Assembly (NCBI GenBank): GCA_039881145.1
Contig: JAYKKI010000023.1
Coordinates: 8,489,001 to 8,553,000 of the forward strand
Length of the DNA stretch: 64,000 bases
Direction: 5' to 3'
Source: Druceiella hillmani
Taxonomy: Eukaryota > Arthropoda > Insecta > Lepidoptera > Hepialidae
Of the stretch, positions 50,994-62,375 are shown one piece after another; position 1 is the first letter of the stretch; each line of letters begins with the position of its first letter. A program made the position numbers and the translations under genes. The notes under the pieces are model-generated. The model was given only the letters and a program-made list of their open reading frames with translations. It was not told the origin of the DNA and made no database searches.

Positions 50994-51480
50994 AAAAACC
51001 GACCAAGTGCGAGTCGGACTCGCGCACAAAGGATTCCGTAGCCCAAACAATATTAGACTTGTAAGTTTGTATTTCTCAGACACTGTGAAAAACAAAGTTA
51101 TCGTTATCGAAAATAACCCATATCTCAAAAACTACAAACTACATATCTTATTAAAACCAAGTTCTGCTACCTTAATTTTTTCAGAATTTTACACACGTTA
51201 GTTGAAAAGTTGGAGCCGGTGGGGACACTTTTAAGACTTTAGAAGTGCATATCTCACCACCGGCTGACTTAAATGAAAAAAAATATTTTGGAACCTCTAT
51301 ATCATTTTAGACCTATCTAACGATAACCCACACGCCTATGCGCACTCTTTTCATACCTCATTTCCTTGTATGGAGAGCTACCCCTAATATTATTTTTTTC
51401 ATTATTCCTAATAGAATACACTTACCATCCAAATTTCAATTATATAGCGGCAATAGTTTCTATGTTCTCATATGTTTTTT
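50994..51480 (+). repeat. Dispersed lepidopteran-type repeat family 2
   Basis: Opens with 'aaaaaccgaccaagtgcgag' and 'tcggactcgcgcacaaagga' 'ttccgta', the best-known start of this lepidopteran family. It continues with 'ataacccatatctcaaaaac', 'agaattttacacacgttagt', 'ggtggggacacttttaagac', 'ttttggaacctctatatcat', 'cccacacgcctatg' and 'cttaccatccaaatttcaa'. The family's usual tail (acagacggacag, then 'aagggttccg') is missing, so the copy is 3'-truncated or diverged. Family knowledge is from memory of the sequence style, not a search. Confidence 0.82.
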
Positions 51481-51684
51481 ATGAGTATATTGTATGAGTC
51501 TAATATATTTTTTTAAATACAATTTATTTAAATATATTTATTTAAGAGTTATTATTTTTAACACTTACTGCATGCAGTTTGTTTAAAATATTCTTTTAAG
51601 TTGTCTCTCACTATGTACTTTGTAGCATTGTTGACTCATTTTTGACTTCATTTCAGTCGGGAATGGTCGACTGTAATCAAATGC
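51481..51684. other. AT-rich DNA, nothing recognised
   Basis: Short spacer between repeat family 2 and the 53-bp array. Confidence 0.4.
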
Positions 51685-52597
51685 ATTCAAAGTTATCACA
51701 ATGGATATAAATAAAATAAGTGCAACAAGGTTAAGTCACTCACATTTATCACAATGGAAATGATAAAATAAGTACGACATGGTTAAGTAACTCACATTTA
51801 TCACAATGGAAATAAATAAAATAAGTGACTTCAGGGTTAAATAACTCACAGTTATCACGATGGAAACAAATAAAATAAGTGAAACAAGATTAAGTGACTT
51901 ACATTTATCACAATGGAAATAAATAAAATAAGTACAACAAGGTTAAGTAACTCACAGTTATCACAATGGTAACAAATAAAATAAGTGCAACAAGGTTAAG
52001 TAACTCACAGTTATCACAATGGAAACAAATAAAATAAATGCAACAAGGTTAATTAACTCACAGTTATCACAATGGAAACAAATAAAATAAGTGTAACAAG
52101 GTTAAGTAACTCACAGTTATCACAATGGAAACAAATAAAATAAGTGCAACAAGGTTAAGTAACTCACAGTTATCACAATGGAAATAAATAAAATAAGTGC
52201 AACAAGGTTAAATCACTCACAGTTATCATAATGGAAACAAATAAAATAAGTGCAACAAGGTTAAGTAACTCACAGTTATCAGAATGGAAATAAATAATAT
52301 AAATACAACAAGGTTAAGTAACTCACAGTTATCACAATGGAAACAAATAAAGTAAGTGCAACAAGGTTAAGTAACTCACAGTTATCACAATGGAAATAAA
52401 TAAAATAAGTGCAACAAGGTTAAGTAACTCACAGTTATCACAATGGAAACAAATAAAATAAGCGCAACAAGGTTAAGTAACTCACAGTTATCACAATGGA
52501 AACAAATAAAATAAGCGCAACAAGGTTAAGTAACTCACAGTTATCACAATGGAAATAAATAAAATAAGTGCAACAAGGTCAAGTCACTCACAGTTAT
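51685..52597 (+). repeat. 53-bp tandem array
   Basis: About 17 units of 'aaggttaagtaactcacag', 'ttatcacaatggaaacaaat', 'aaaataagtgcaac'. The first units are diverged (ttaagtcactcacattta, tgactt), the middle nearly uniform with single changes (gaaac or gaaat; agtgc or agcgc), the last breaks at 'cagttatatcgtag'. Confidence 0.95.
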
Positions 52598-53745
52598 ATC
52601 GTAGTGAAAGTTCTGGTCTTTCTTGACTGCTTTTTGTTCGCTTCTAATTTGCATCTGTGTTAATCATAAATTAGCTGTTTCGAATAAATGTTGTTTTAAT
52701 TGGAATACATCGAGATAATATTGTATTATTTTACAATTAGTTGACCTCGAGTTACACTTGCGCACATAGATAATATTGAACACTTTTTTTTAAGATCAAA
52801 ATTCTCGTTATTCGTACTAGATCTTCTTGCGTTCACAGATCTATTTGAAATTCTATTACTTTAGAAATTGAAATTCCTGAAATTAAAACTACCTGACGAA
52901 TTATTTCTTCACTTTCTCACGATATCCAACTTATGGGCATGCAATCCACATTGGCAGCGTCTACCTAACTCACGCTATAAGTATTCCGCATCCAAATATG
53001 CAGTCATAGAGTTTGAATATCACTGGAACAACACAAGTGAAATCGGAACCGACCACACTTGCAATCTTTGAATCTCCAACATTTTTATCAATTTTGTAAT
53101 TTTGTGGTAGTTTTATAAATAGTGAAAATTTTAAAAAGACGACTACATTTAAAATTCCTTGCATTGCAACTTTTTTTCTGTATATTCCTGAAATTTTTCT
53201 CGGGGAAAGTCTGTGACAAAATATTTGCAGAAAGTAGTGGCTCAATTACATGTATTATATGCGAAAAGTTGGATTCCAATTTTGATGGACGGTTTAACGA
53301 GAAAGAAAGTTATTTTTTTAGTCATTGCGTTGGGTATTAAAAGAAAGGGAAACAATTAAGAAATAGCATTTTTTCTTACGTAATTACAAAAAATCTCCGA
53401 AAAATCGCTATCTTCCTCACGACTGAAATATTTGATCATGAGAATTAATAATGATGAACAGCATCACATTATCTGAAGCATTTTTTTTGTTATAAACAAT
53501 TAAAATATTTAAATCTAATTTAAAACCAAAGAAATTAAGGAAATTAAATATAAAAAAAAGGAACCTTTGATATTACTTATACAAAAATAAATAAAAATGT
53601 AATTGTTTTTTCTCAATACAAATTAATTATTTTCTTGATTGTTACTTTTTTTATTTAAATGCTATTCGAAAAATAAGAAATGGCGATGTTAATTAGTTCA
53701 CTATTTCTTACTTTGTGTTTTGTAAGTAGCTATTACTTGAATATT
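52598..53745. other. Unique DNA, no gene seen
   Basis: 52,900-53,070 is a little GC-richer, with short frames on both strands that I do not recognise. Confidence 0.4.
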
Positions 53746-53749
53746 TTAT

Positions 53750-54065
53750 ATTAAACCCAACGACAAAGTAACAACAGGTGGCTCCGCCCGCATTTACGCG
53801 TCAAGAGCCACAGGTTAAATGCAAAATTTATGTCAAATTGCACGCCGCTGCATATTTAACATAAAATGCAGATGCTATATATTTGCGGGGAATGAAATAT
53901 TAACCGCAAAGCAACATTTTTGTCTCGCATTTTGTTGGTACAAGTCCGAATTTTTCATCCACCTTTGAAACCGCAAAATATTCCGATTCAATTATTTGTG
54001 CGCCCGCATCCCACCGTCCATTTATTGACATGAAAATTTTACAAATACGAGCGCGTATAATTTTT
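53750..54065. promoter_or_regulatory. GC-richer unique block with two Runx-like sites
   Basis: Composition rises sharply (ggtggctccgcccgcattta) without repeat or open frame. 'aaccgcaaa' occurs at 53,902-53,910 and 53,969-53,977, matching the Runt/Runx core (AACCRCA) in the same orientation 67 bases apart. Candidate enhancer; two short matches can arise by chance. It lies just before the 188-bp satellite. Confidence 0.3.
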
Positions 54066-54148
54066 ATTGAATTGTTAAAAATTCATTTTGATATCCATTC
54101 ACCTAAATTTGGAAACAGTAGCTATAATAAAGGTATAAACAAGCGGCA

Positions 54149-57100
54149 TTGTAATCATGCAATCTTCATCCAATAATTTGTCTATTTGAATAAAATGAGG
54201 AATAAAATTAAACACCTCAACTCTATTGGTTCTTTTCAATTGTATTCGAAGTACTAAATATGCAGCGAGTACTTTCAATATTGTTCATTAGAATTATGAC
54301 TAATGACTAAAAAAATGATAACTTTAAAAAAATGTGTAATCATGCAATCTTCAGTTTCGCCCAACATTTGTCAATACGAATAAAATAGGGAAAAATTAAA
54401 CACCTCAACTCTTTTGCTTCATCTTGTAACTCTATTGGGAGTACATAATACGTAATGATTGCTTTTAATATTGTTAATTAGGATTATTGCTAAGTTTGAA
54501 ATTATCAACTTTAACAAGTTGTGTAATCATGTAATCTGCAGTTTCGCCCAACATTTATCAATACTAATAAAATAGGGGAAAATTATACACCTCAACTCTT
54601 TTGCTTCATCTTGTAACTCTATTGGGAGTACTTAATGCGTAATGATTGCTTTTAATATTGTTAATTAGGATTATTGCTAAGTTTGAAATTATCAGCTTTA
54701 AAAAAATGTATAATCATGTAATCTTCAGTTTCACTCAACAGTTTATCAAAAGGAAAAAAATGAGCGAGAATTATGCACCTCAACTCTTTTGCTTCATCTC
54801 ATAACTTTATTGAGAGTACTATATATGTAATGATTGCTTTTAATATTGTTCCTTAGGATTATCGCTAAGTTTGAAATTATCAGCTTTGAAAAGATGTGTA
54901 ATCATGTAATCTTCAGTTTAACCCAACAGTTTATCAATAGGAAAAAAATGAGCGAGAATTATGCACTTCAACTCTTTTGCTTCATCTCATAACTTTATTG
55001 AGAGTACTATATATGTAATGATTGCTTTTAATATTGTTCATTAGGATTATCGCTATGTTTAAAATTATCAGCTTTAAAAAGATGTGTAATCATGTAATCT
55101 TCAGTTTAACCCAACAGTTTATCAATAGGAAAAAAATGAGCGAGAATTATGCACTTCAACTCTTTTGCTTCATCTCATAACTTTATTGAGAGTACTATAT
55201 ATGTAATGATTGCTTTTAATATTGTTCCTTAGGATTATCGCTAAGTTTGAAATTATCAGCTTTGAAAAGATGTGTAATCATGTAATCTTCAGTTTAACCC
55301 AACAGTTTATCAATAGGAAAAAAATGAGCGAGAATTATGCACTTCAACTCTTTTGCTTCATCTCATAACTTTATTGAGAGTACTATATATGTAATGATTG
55401 CTTTTAATATTGTTCCTTAGGATTATCGCTAAGTTTGAAATTATCAGCTTTGAAAAGATGTGTAATCATGTAATCTTCAGTTTAACCCAACAGTTTATCA
55501 ATAGGAAAAAAATGAGCGAGAATTATGCACTTCAACTCTTTTGCTTCATCTCATAACTTTATTGAGAGTACTATATATGTAATGATTGCTTTTAATATTG
55601 TTCCTTAGGATTATCGCTAAGTTTGAAATTATCAGCTTTGAAAAGATGTGTAATCATGTAATCTTCAGTTTAACCCAACAGTTTATCAATAGGAAAAAAA
55701 TGAGCGAGAATTATGCACTTCAACTCTTTTGCTTCATCTCATAACTTTATTGAGAGTACTATATATGTAATGATTGCTTTTAATATTGTTCCTTAGGATT
55801 ATCGCTAAGTTTGAAATTATCAGCTTTGAAAAGATGTGTAATCATGTAATCTTCAGTTTAACCCAACAGTTTATCAATAGGAAAAAAATGAGCGAGAATT
55901 ATGCACTTCAACTCTTTTGCTTCATCTCATAACTTTATTGAGAGTACTATATATGTAATGATTGCTTTTAATATTGTTCATTAGGATTATCGCTATGTTT
56001 AAAATTATCAGCTTTAAAAAGATGTGTAATCATGTAATCTTCAGTTTAACCCAACAGTTTATCAATAGGAAAAAAATGAGCGAGAATTATGCACTTCAAC
56101 TCTTTTGCTTCATCTCATAACTTTATTGAGAGTACTATATATGTAATGATTGCTTTTAATATTGTTCCTTAGGATTATCGCTAAGTTTGAAATTATCAGC
56201 TTTGAAAAGATGTGTAATCATGTAATCTTCAGTTTAACCCAACAGTTTATCAATAGGAAAAAAATGAGCGAGAATTATGCACTTCAACTCTTTTGCTTCA
56301 TCTCATAACTTTATTGAGAGTACTATATATGTAATGATTGCTTTTAATATTGTTCATTAGGATTATCGCTATGTTTAAAATTATCAGCTTTAAAAAGATG
56401 TGTAATCATGTAATCTTCAGTTTAACCCAACAGTTTATCAATAGGAAAAAAATGAGCGAGAATTATGCACTTCAACTCTTTTGCTTCATGTCATAACTTT
56501 ATTGAGAGTACTATATATGTAATGATTGCTTTTAATATTGTTCATTAGGATTATCGCCAAGTTTGAAATGATTAGCTTTAATAAGATGTGTAATCATGTA
56601 ATCTTCAGTTTAACTCAACAGTTTATCAATAGGAAAAAAATGAGCGAGAATTATGCACTTCAACTCTTTTGCTTCATCTCATAACTTTATTGAGAGTACT
56701 ATATATGTAATGATTGCTCTTAATATTGTTCCTTAGGATTATCGCTAAGTTTGAAATTATCAGCTTTAAAAAGATGTGTAATCATGTAATCTTCAGTTTC
56801 ATCCAACAGTTTGTCAATAGGAAGAAAATGAGCGAAAATTATGCATCTCAACTCTTTTGCTTCATGTCATAACTTTATTGGGAGTAATATATATGTAATG
56901 ATTGCTTTTAATATTGTTCATTAGGATTATCGCCAAGTTTGAAATGATTAGCTTTAATAAGATGTGTAATCATATAATCTTCAGTTTCACAAACTGCTTG
57001 TCAATAGGAATGAAATGGGGGAAAATCATACACCTCTTTTTGCTTCATCTCATAACTCTGTTGGTAGGACTACATATACAACAATTGCTTTTAATGTTGT

Positions 57101-57300
57101 TCATTAGGATTATCACTGAGTTTGAAATTATTAGCTTTAAAAAGATGTGTTATCATGCAGTCTTTACTTTCACCCAAAAGTTTGTCAATATGTATAAAAC
57201 GAAGGAAATGTTACACACCTCAACTCGTTTGCCTCATCTCGTAACTGTATTGATGATATTAAATACGCACAAGTACTTTTAATATTGTTAACAAAGATTA
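54149..57300 (+). repeat. 188-bp satellite array, about 17 copies
   Basis: Each unit starts 'gtgtaatcatgtaatcttca' and contains 'cccaacagtttatcaatagg', 'atgagcgagaattatgcac', 'caactcttttgcttcatctc' and 'gagagtactatatatgtaat'. Unit starts: 54,151; 54,336; 54,523; 54,710; 54,898; then every 188 bases to 56,966; and 57,149. Central units are nearly identical; the first four and last two are diverged, with lengths of 183-187. Two main variants differ at the unit's end (ttccttagg...aagtttgaa or ttcattagg...atgtttaaa). A 126-codon frame at its right edge is repeat-derived and not a gene. Confidence 0.97.
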
Positions 57301-57789
57301 CCATAATGAATTATTTAAAAATTGTATTTTTTTAGGTAGAAAGAATCTAACATTACTATAGTTAGGCCCCACGATATTTTTACTACTGTTGTATAACTTC
57401 CATGTAATCTATTTGATAATTGTATGTATTGCAGTAGTTACAATGGGTAGTTACTCTTCATATTGTATTTAATTAAATCCTTAAAAAAATGACATAATAT
57501 CGTTAAAATATGGGAAAGTAAAAACCTATCCTAAACGCATATTAGTCTAGACATTATTACAACGTATAAATAAAGCAAATTGGACATCCTTCAGAATCAA
57601 TTTTTTTCGTGCCACTGATCTAGGAATGTTCTGTAGGTGAATAGGTTTGAATAAGTCACTGAGTGAAGAATATTACTTTAGCAATTTCTCCAGTCGTATT
57701 TTGTAAAGTAACTCTTTTGCCTAATCATCCAATAAAGTTAAAGGTTTCCTTTCTGGGATATCTCTATCTTCCCAATAAGTTAAGAAACA

Positions 57790-57792
<3 letters not shown>
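57301..57792. other. AT-rich DNA, nothing recognised
   Basis: No feature after the satellite edge. Confidence 0.45.

Positions 57793-57836
<44 letters not shown>
57793..57836. repeat. TA microsatellite
   Basis: About 44 bases of pure TA alternation. Confidence 0.92.
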
Positions 57837-57839
<3 letters not shown>

Positions 57840-58174
57840 AATATAATTATATTAACAAGTATGTATATTATATTAACAAATACATATGTGAAAATACATG
57901 TTATAACGGCAAAATATTTTAATTTTATCATATAACTGATTTTTATGAATGCATAGCACCTAATTTTAGTTTATCTCGGATATATAAACAAGATAAACAA
58001 AACTCTGAAACTATTAACAAATTAGTAAATAACTGTTTAAGAGTACTATGCTTGGACTCCTTAAGTCCTAGATGTAAAAATTCTGCAAATTAATTAAATA
58101 GAATTGACTTACGTTTCCTATAGGATTAATTTAATTAAAGTTACATTAATAACATTTTTTTTAATTTACTAGAC
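57837..58174. other. AT-rich DNA, nothing recognised
   Basis: Spacer between two TA microsatellites; no gene. Confidence 0.45.
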
Positions 58175-58244
<70 letters not shown>

Positions 58245-58274
58245 CATATATATGTATATATATATATATATATA
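58175..58274. repeat. TA microsatellite with regular 'taca' breaks
   Basis: About 100 bases of TA alternation with c or g interruptions (tacata, tgtata) at intervals of roughly 10-30 bases. Confidence 0.92.
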
Positions 58275-58951
58275 CGAAAGTAAAGGTGGCTACCATATTG
58301 CAAGTAATTTGCTTGCGTTCAACGAAATGGCTCGAAGAATAATACGCGGCGTTTATTTCTTGCTAAAGGCTAATTCACATAAAAAACAAATGGAGGTGAC
58401 ATGGCTTAGCCTTCCGCACATTTTTTTTTATTTTTCTAATCCAAAAATTAAAGAAATGTACAGGAAATGAAAAATTACAAAAACATATTATATACAGCAT
58501 TGTGTATCTTTCGGTATTTTTTCGCTACAGTAACGCACTTTAAACCGAACACACACGGTGCACTTATTTTCTAATGAGACAGAACTCTGTTACGTGTTTT
58601 CTTTTTAACTCGAAATAAAATATTATTATTTGATTTTATTGTTAAACTTATAAAGTATTTGTATTACTGGAGTCATAAAGGATAGCTCGCTACATTCTGC
58701 GTCAATGTATAAATGCACGTAATTTGCTCCAATGCTAAATTATACCTTAATCAGATTTTTCCCGAGAAAACGATTTATGGTGTATTATTCGGTCCATAAA
58801 GTAATACAAGTGTACAATGTTCGAAGAAAAACGTCAAACATTAGATAGTACGTCGGATACATCAAGGCGCACATTTTTTTTATTTTCTTTTTTAGTGTCA
58901 TTTTAGGTTTATATGGTGTCAATGCTTTAGAATCGATTTCAATCTCATCTC
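58275..58951. other. Unique DNA, no gene seen
   Basis: Nothing recognised. The 'atattatatacagcattgtgta' phrase near 58,485 recurs near 59,412, broken here into atattatatacagc and attgtgta. Confidence 0.4.
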
Positions 58952-58998
58952 AACTTCAATTTTTTTTGACGATGTATTCGTCAAAAAAAATGGAAGTT
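58952..58998. repeat. 21-bp hairpin with 5-base loop
   Basis: Arms 58,952-58,972 and 58,978-58,998 pair with one mismatch around tgtat; they contain an eight-base T or A run. Confidence 0.85.
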
Positions 58999-59894
58999 TT
59001 CTTCTTACAACATTTTCTTCTTACATCATTCTAAAATAATTTTATTAAATAAGCAAATCATCTCAGCAATTTTATTATATTTTGTACGTAAATTTATAAT
59101 ATAATATAATAAATATAAATTGAAAAATATTTTCAAAAATATAAATCCTATATCGATACACAAACGCAAACGGAGTGATAAAAGATTTATATAGGTATTT
59201 TTACACGATTAATTTTTTCACCATAAAATAAAAAGGGTGTATTTGTGATTATTTATTATAAGTCTTGTCTATTTGTTTATTCATACTCTTTGTTTTCAAA
59301 TTAATGCTTTACTAACCGATTTCGATGGACTGAACAGTGCAGGTAAAACAGAAAACAATACTTATTCTGGGACACTTATACCAGCTAAGTAGGTGCGCTG
59401 TTTAATGTGATATTATATACAGCATTGTGTATTTTGAATATTTATCCCGTAATATCTAAACATCTTTTTTGTATTTAATTAAAATATTACTTTGTTCATT
59501 CATGCGTATTTTCAAAAAATTAATCCATCGACTCGCGCTCGCAACTAGCGATTTACAATAGATTCCATTACAAAACGCGAGTGAAAGGAAATGCGACGAG
59601 AAGTTCCTAGTTGACAGTTTTTTTTCTTTTTCTTTTCAACTGCTGATTTCATTCTCCGGCTGAATAGTTTTGCCGCCCGCCTCAGGCTACCTCACTGCCG
59701 ATCTCGGCTTCTACAGAGTGTCTTTGAGATGCTGGTGCCTTTCATAGTTTGAATGGAATTTAATTTTCAATTTTATGCTTCACTTGTGTTTGTTGAATTT
59801 TAATGATTGCTTCAGATACTTGGCTTTAGAGACACAAAGTCGTCAGTGTAATGTTTTAATAAAAAAGAATGGAATTGTCAATTGTAAATTTAAT
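58999..59894. other. AT-rich DNA with a GC-richer patch
   Basis: 59,525-59,740 is less AT-rich and unique (tgccgcccgcctcaggctac at 59,669-59,688); candidate regulatory DNA by composition alone. No gene seen. Confidence 0.35.
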
Positions 59895-60510
59895 TTATAA
59901 AGACGTAAGAAACGGTTGACAAATTAACTGGCCAGGTAATGACAATAGAGTGTTAGAGATGACTAAACAGGAAATTACATGCCTATTCCTAACATCCGCC
60001 TTCTTAAGTTCCGTTTGCAATGCCATAATGAAATAGAATGAAAAAATGTATACTCTGTTATGATTTATAAACTTTATAAAAATCATTGACCTTATAACTA
60101 TGTTTAAGATTTACGTCTGGAAATACCGATAGATTCCCATAAGACCATCGATTGCATTCTGGAATGCTTCATTGCATCAAAATGTGTTTACACATTTCAA
60201 TATGAAAAGATGTGTTGTTGTCATTTGTCTTTTTCGTTTCACGTAAGTTTTCCTGCGAAGGAAATTTCGAAATAAATTTGTTGAAGAAATTTAAGATCCA
60301 CAAGTTGATACTCTTTTGAAATATAAATTTAATAAAACAAAGTTTAATTATTTGTATTTGTCCCGTCTCTAGAGCCAAGGTTGATTAATTTTGAGATAGT
60401 TAATACAGAAAAACAAGAAAGAAAATGTGCATTAATTGTATTTTTTTTGTTAAATTAGAAAGTTATTTACATAGATGAAAAACTTGTTGATTATCTCAGA
60501 ATCGGTTGGG
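59895..60510 (+). repeat. Diverged duplication, copy A
   Basis: Shares with 61,840-62,375, in order: 'caggaaattacat', 'ttatgatttataaac' and 'aaaatcattgacc' region, 'acgtctggaaatacc', 'attcccataagac-atcga', 'ttgcattctggaa-gct', 'gtaagttttcctg', 'tttaagatccac', 'aaataa-gtttaat', and 'gattatctcagaatcggttg'. About 1.94 kb separates the copies. Confidence 0.8.
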
Positions 60511-60889
60511 TATATTCACATCACCGTTTTGCGTTTAGTATGATGAGAAGAATCAGCTTAGTAATGAAATGTGTAACGAAATATATACGCGTATAATTAT
60601 GTTGATATTGCAGGCTAACTGCCAATAATTTTCAGAATAGTGAAGATTAAAAAAAATCACAAAATATGATTCACAATATTAAGATAAAATTTATTCTACT
60701 GAATCTAAGACGAGCAAATCATCCTCCTGATCAAGAAAAATGTCAGATAGGTCTTTTTCTTGATTGTTCCAGGTGATGAGTAATAAGGAAAAAATTTCCA
60801 GAATTTTCTCATTAGTTTACCTAGCCGTTTTATCCTCTGGGATCATTTAAAATACTGTCTGTGCTCAGAGACCATACGGAAAATTACTT

Positions 60890-60894
<5 letters not shown>
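60511..60894. other. Unique DNA, no gene seen
   Basis: Nothing recognised. Confidence 0.4.
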
Positions 60895-60936
<42 letters not shown>

Positions 60937-60949
60937 GTACATTTTTTTT

Positions 60950-60986
<37 letters not shown>
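60895..60986. repeat. Paired TA microsatellites split by a T run
   Basis: TA alternation, then 'gtacatttttttttttcat', then TA alternation again. Confidence 0.92.
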
Positions 60987-60988
<2 letters not shown>

Positions 60989-61234
60989 GGGCAAGATTGT
61001 TCTCATCTACAATAAGTGGTGCCGCTATTAACATCATTGTAAACATTCGAGAACTAGTTTATATATTTGTTTTATTGATAGTAAATAGTTAACTGAATGA
61101 TATCGAATTTGAAAAGTTAATTGTGCTTTTATACACAGAGCATATAATATAAACTTTATAATGCGTATGTTTTTTCAGTTCAAATTTACATGAAGATTCA
61201 TTTTCTGAAAGTACGTGAAAAATCTAAGTAATTG

Positions 61235-61335
61235 AAAAACCTATTAAATACGAGCAGAACTTACACTATGAGAGTTCCGTTTACACTTAGCTATTTATAA
61301 AAGTTTACATTAAGGGTACGTTTAATCATTTAAGG
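61235..61335 (-). repeat. Fragment of repeat family 1
   Basis: 'cctattaaatacgagcagaa', 'cttacactatgagagttccg', 'tttataaaagtttacattaa' mirror the family's end on the minus strand, as in 7,797-7,850. Confidence 0.5.
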
Positions 61336-61839
61336 GTTTGTGATATTTCGGTTAAAATATTTGTTAATATTGTTTTTTTTTCGCTATGTGAATAAAACAA
61401 ATAAATTGATTGCCTAGATTGCTTTATTTTATTAATGCAATAAAATTGATTTGGTATTGCGGCACTTAATGTCACTATTTTTTTCAGATATGTAGCACCT
61501 CAGTTAAAAAAATAGGAGGTGGAACTTCCTACACTGCAGATTCATTTCGGGATTTATATGTGACAGAAGACGCTCTAACAAATATATTATAATTTTTTAA
61601 AAACATTTTTAATTTTAAAACAATATTTAATGACATCACATAGTTTCATCTCCATGGTGGTTTATGAGGTGACATATCATTAACAGCCTATTTCTTTCCA
61701 CTGCCGGATTCTCCCAATGCGCGTATCATTGGAAGCAATGCCCATAACCGTCACGCTGGGCGGACAGCTTAACTATCGTAGTGTGTAGTTTTTCATATCT
61801 GCTACCGCCCACGTCGAAGGGATACGTCAACAACGCTTT
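61336..61839. other. Unique DNA, no gene seen
   Basis: 61,690-61,840 is less AT-rich (cgcgtatcattggaagcaat); nothing recognised. Confidence 0.4.
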
Positions 61840-62375
61840 TTCATCGATAGATAGACTAACCTGCCAATGATAATAAAGTGCTCTGAGTTGCCAAACAGGA
61901 AGTTACATAATCCTGATATGGACCTTTTTAAGTTTTGCTCTACCCTGATACTCAACACCATTATGAAGTTGAATGGAAAAATGTATGCTCGTATCTCTAC
62001 AACTCCATAAAAATAATTGACATCATAGCTGTGTTGAGTATCCACGTCTGGAAATATCATTATATTCCCATAAGACAATCGATTGCATTCTGGAACGCTG
62101 GAAATGTTTTCACATACTTACATTCCATATCAAGTAAGTTTTCCTGTCATGGAATTTGAAAAGAAAATCGTTAAAGATATTTTAAGATCCATAAATTATA
62201 TGGTTTAACCCATAAAATAAAGTTTTTTCTATTTATTATGCCAAATATTATTAATTTTAAGTTTTGTAATATACGAAAAACGCAAAAAAAAACATATAGT
62301 AATTCTGTTTTTGTCAAATAAGAAAGGTAATCAAATAGATGGCAAAGTTATCGATTATCTGAGAAACGGTTGAGT
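61840..62375 (+). repeat. Diverged duplication, copy B
   Basis: Counterpart of 59,895-60,510; keeps 'caggaagttacat', 'aaataattgacatcatagct', 'acgtctggaaatatcat', 'attcccataagacaatcga', 'ttgcattctggaacgctgg', 'gtaagttttcctgtc', 'ttaagatccat', and 'gattatctgagaaacggttg'. Minus-strand frames of both copies align weakly (YIFxFxFIM), which is not enough to claim a gene. Confidence 0.8.

Noticed and set aside
56902..57282. 126-codon plus-strand frame
   Set aside because: It begins at TTG and runs through two diverged 188-bp satellite units; no protein motif.
54149..57300. Centromeric satellite
   Set aside because: If the host is a lepidopteran its chromosomes are holocentric, and a 3-kb array alone is no evidence of a centromere.
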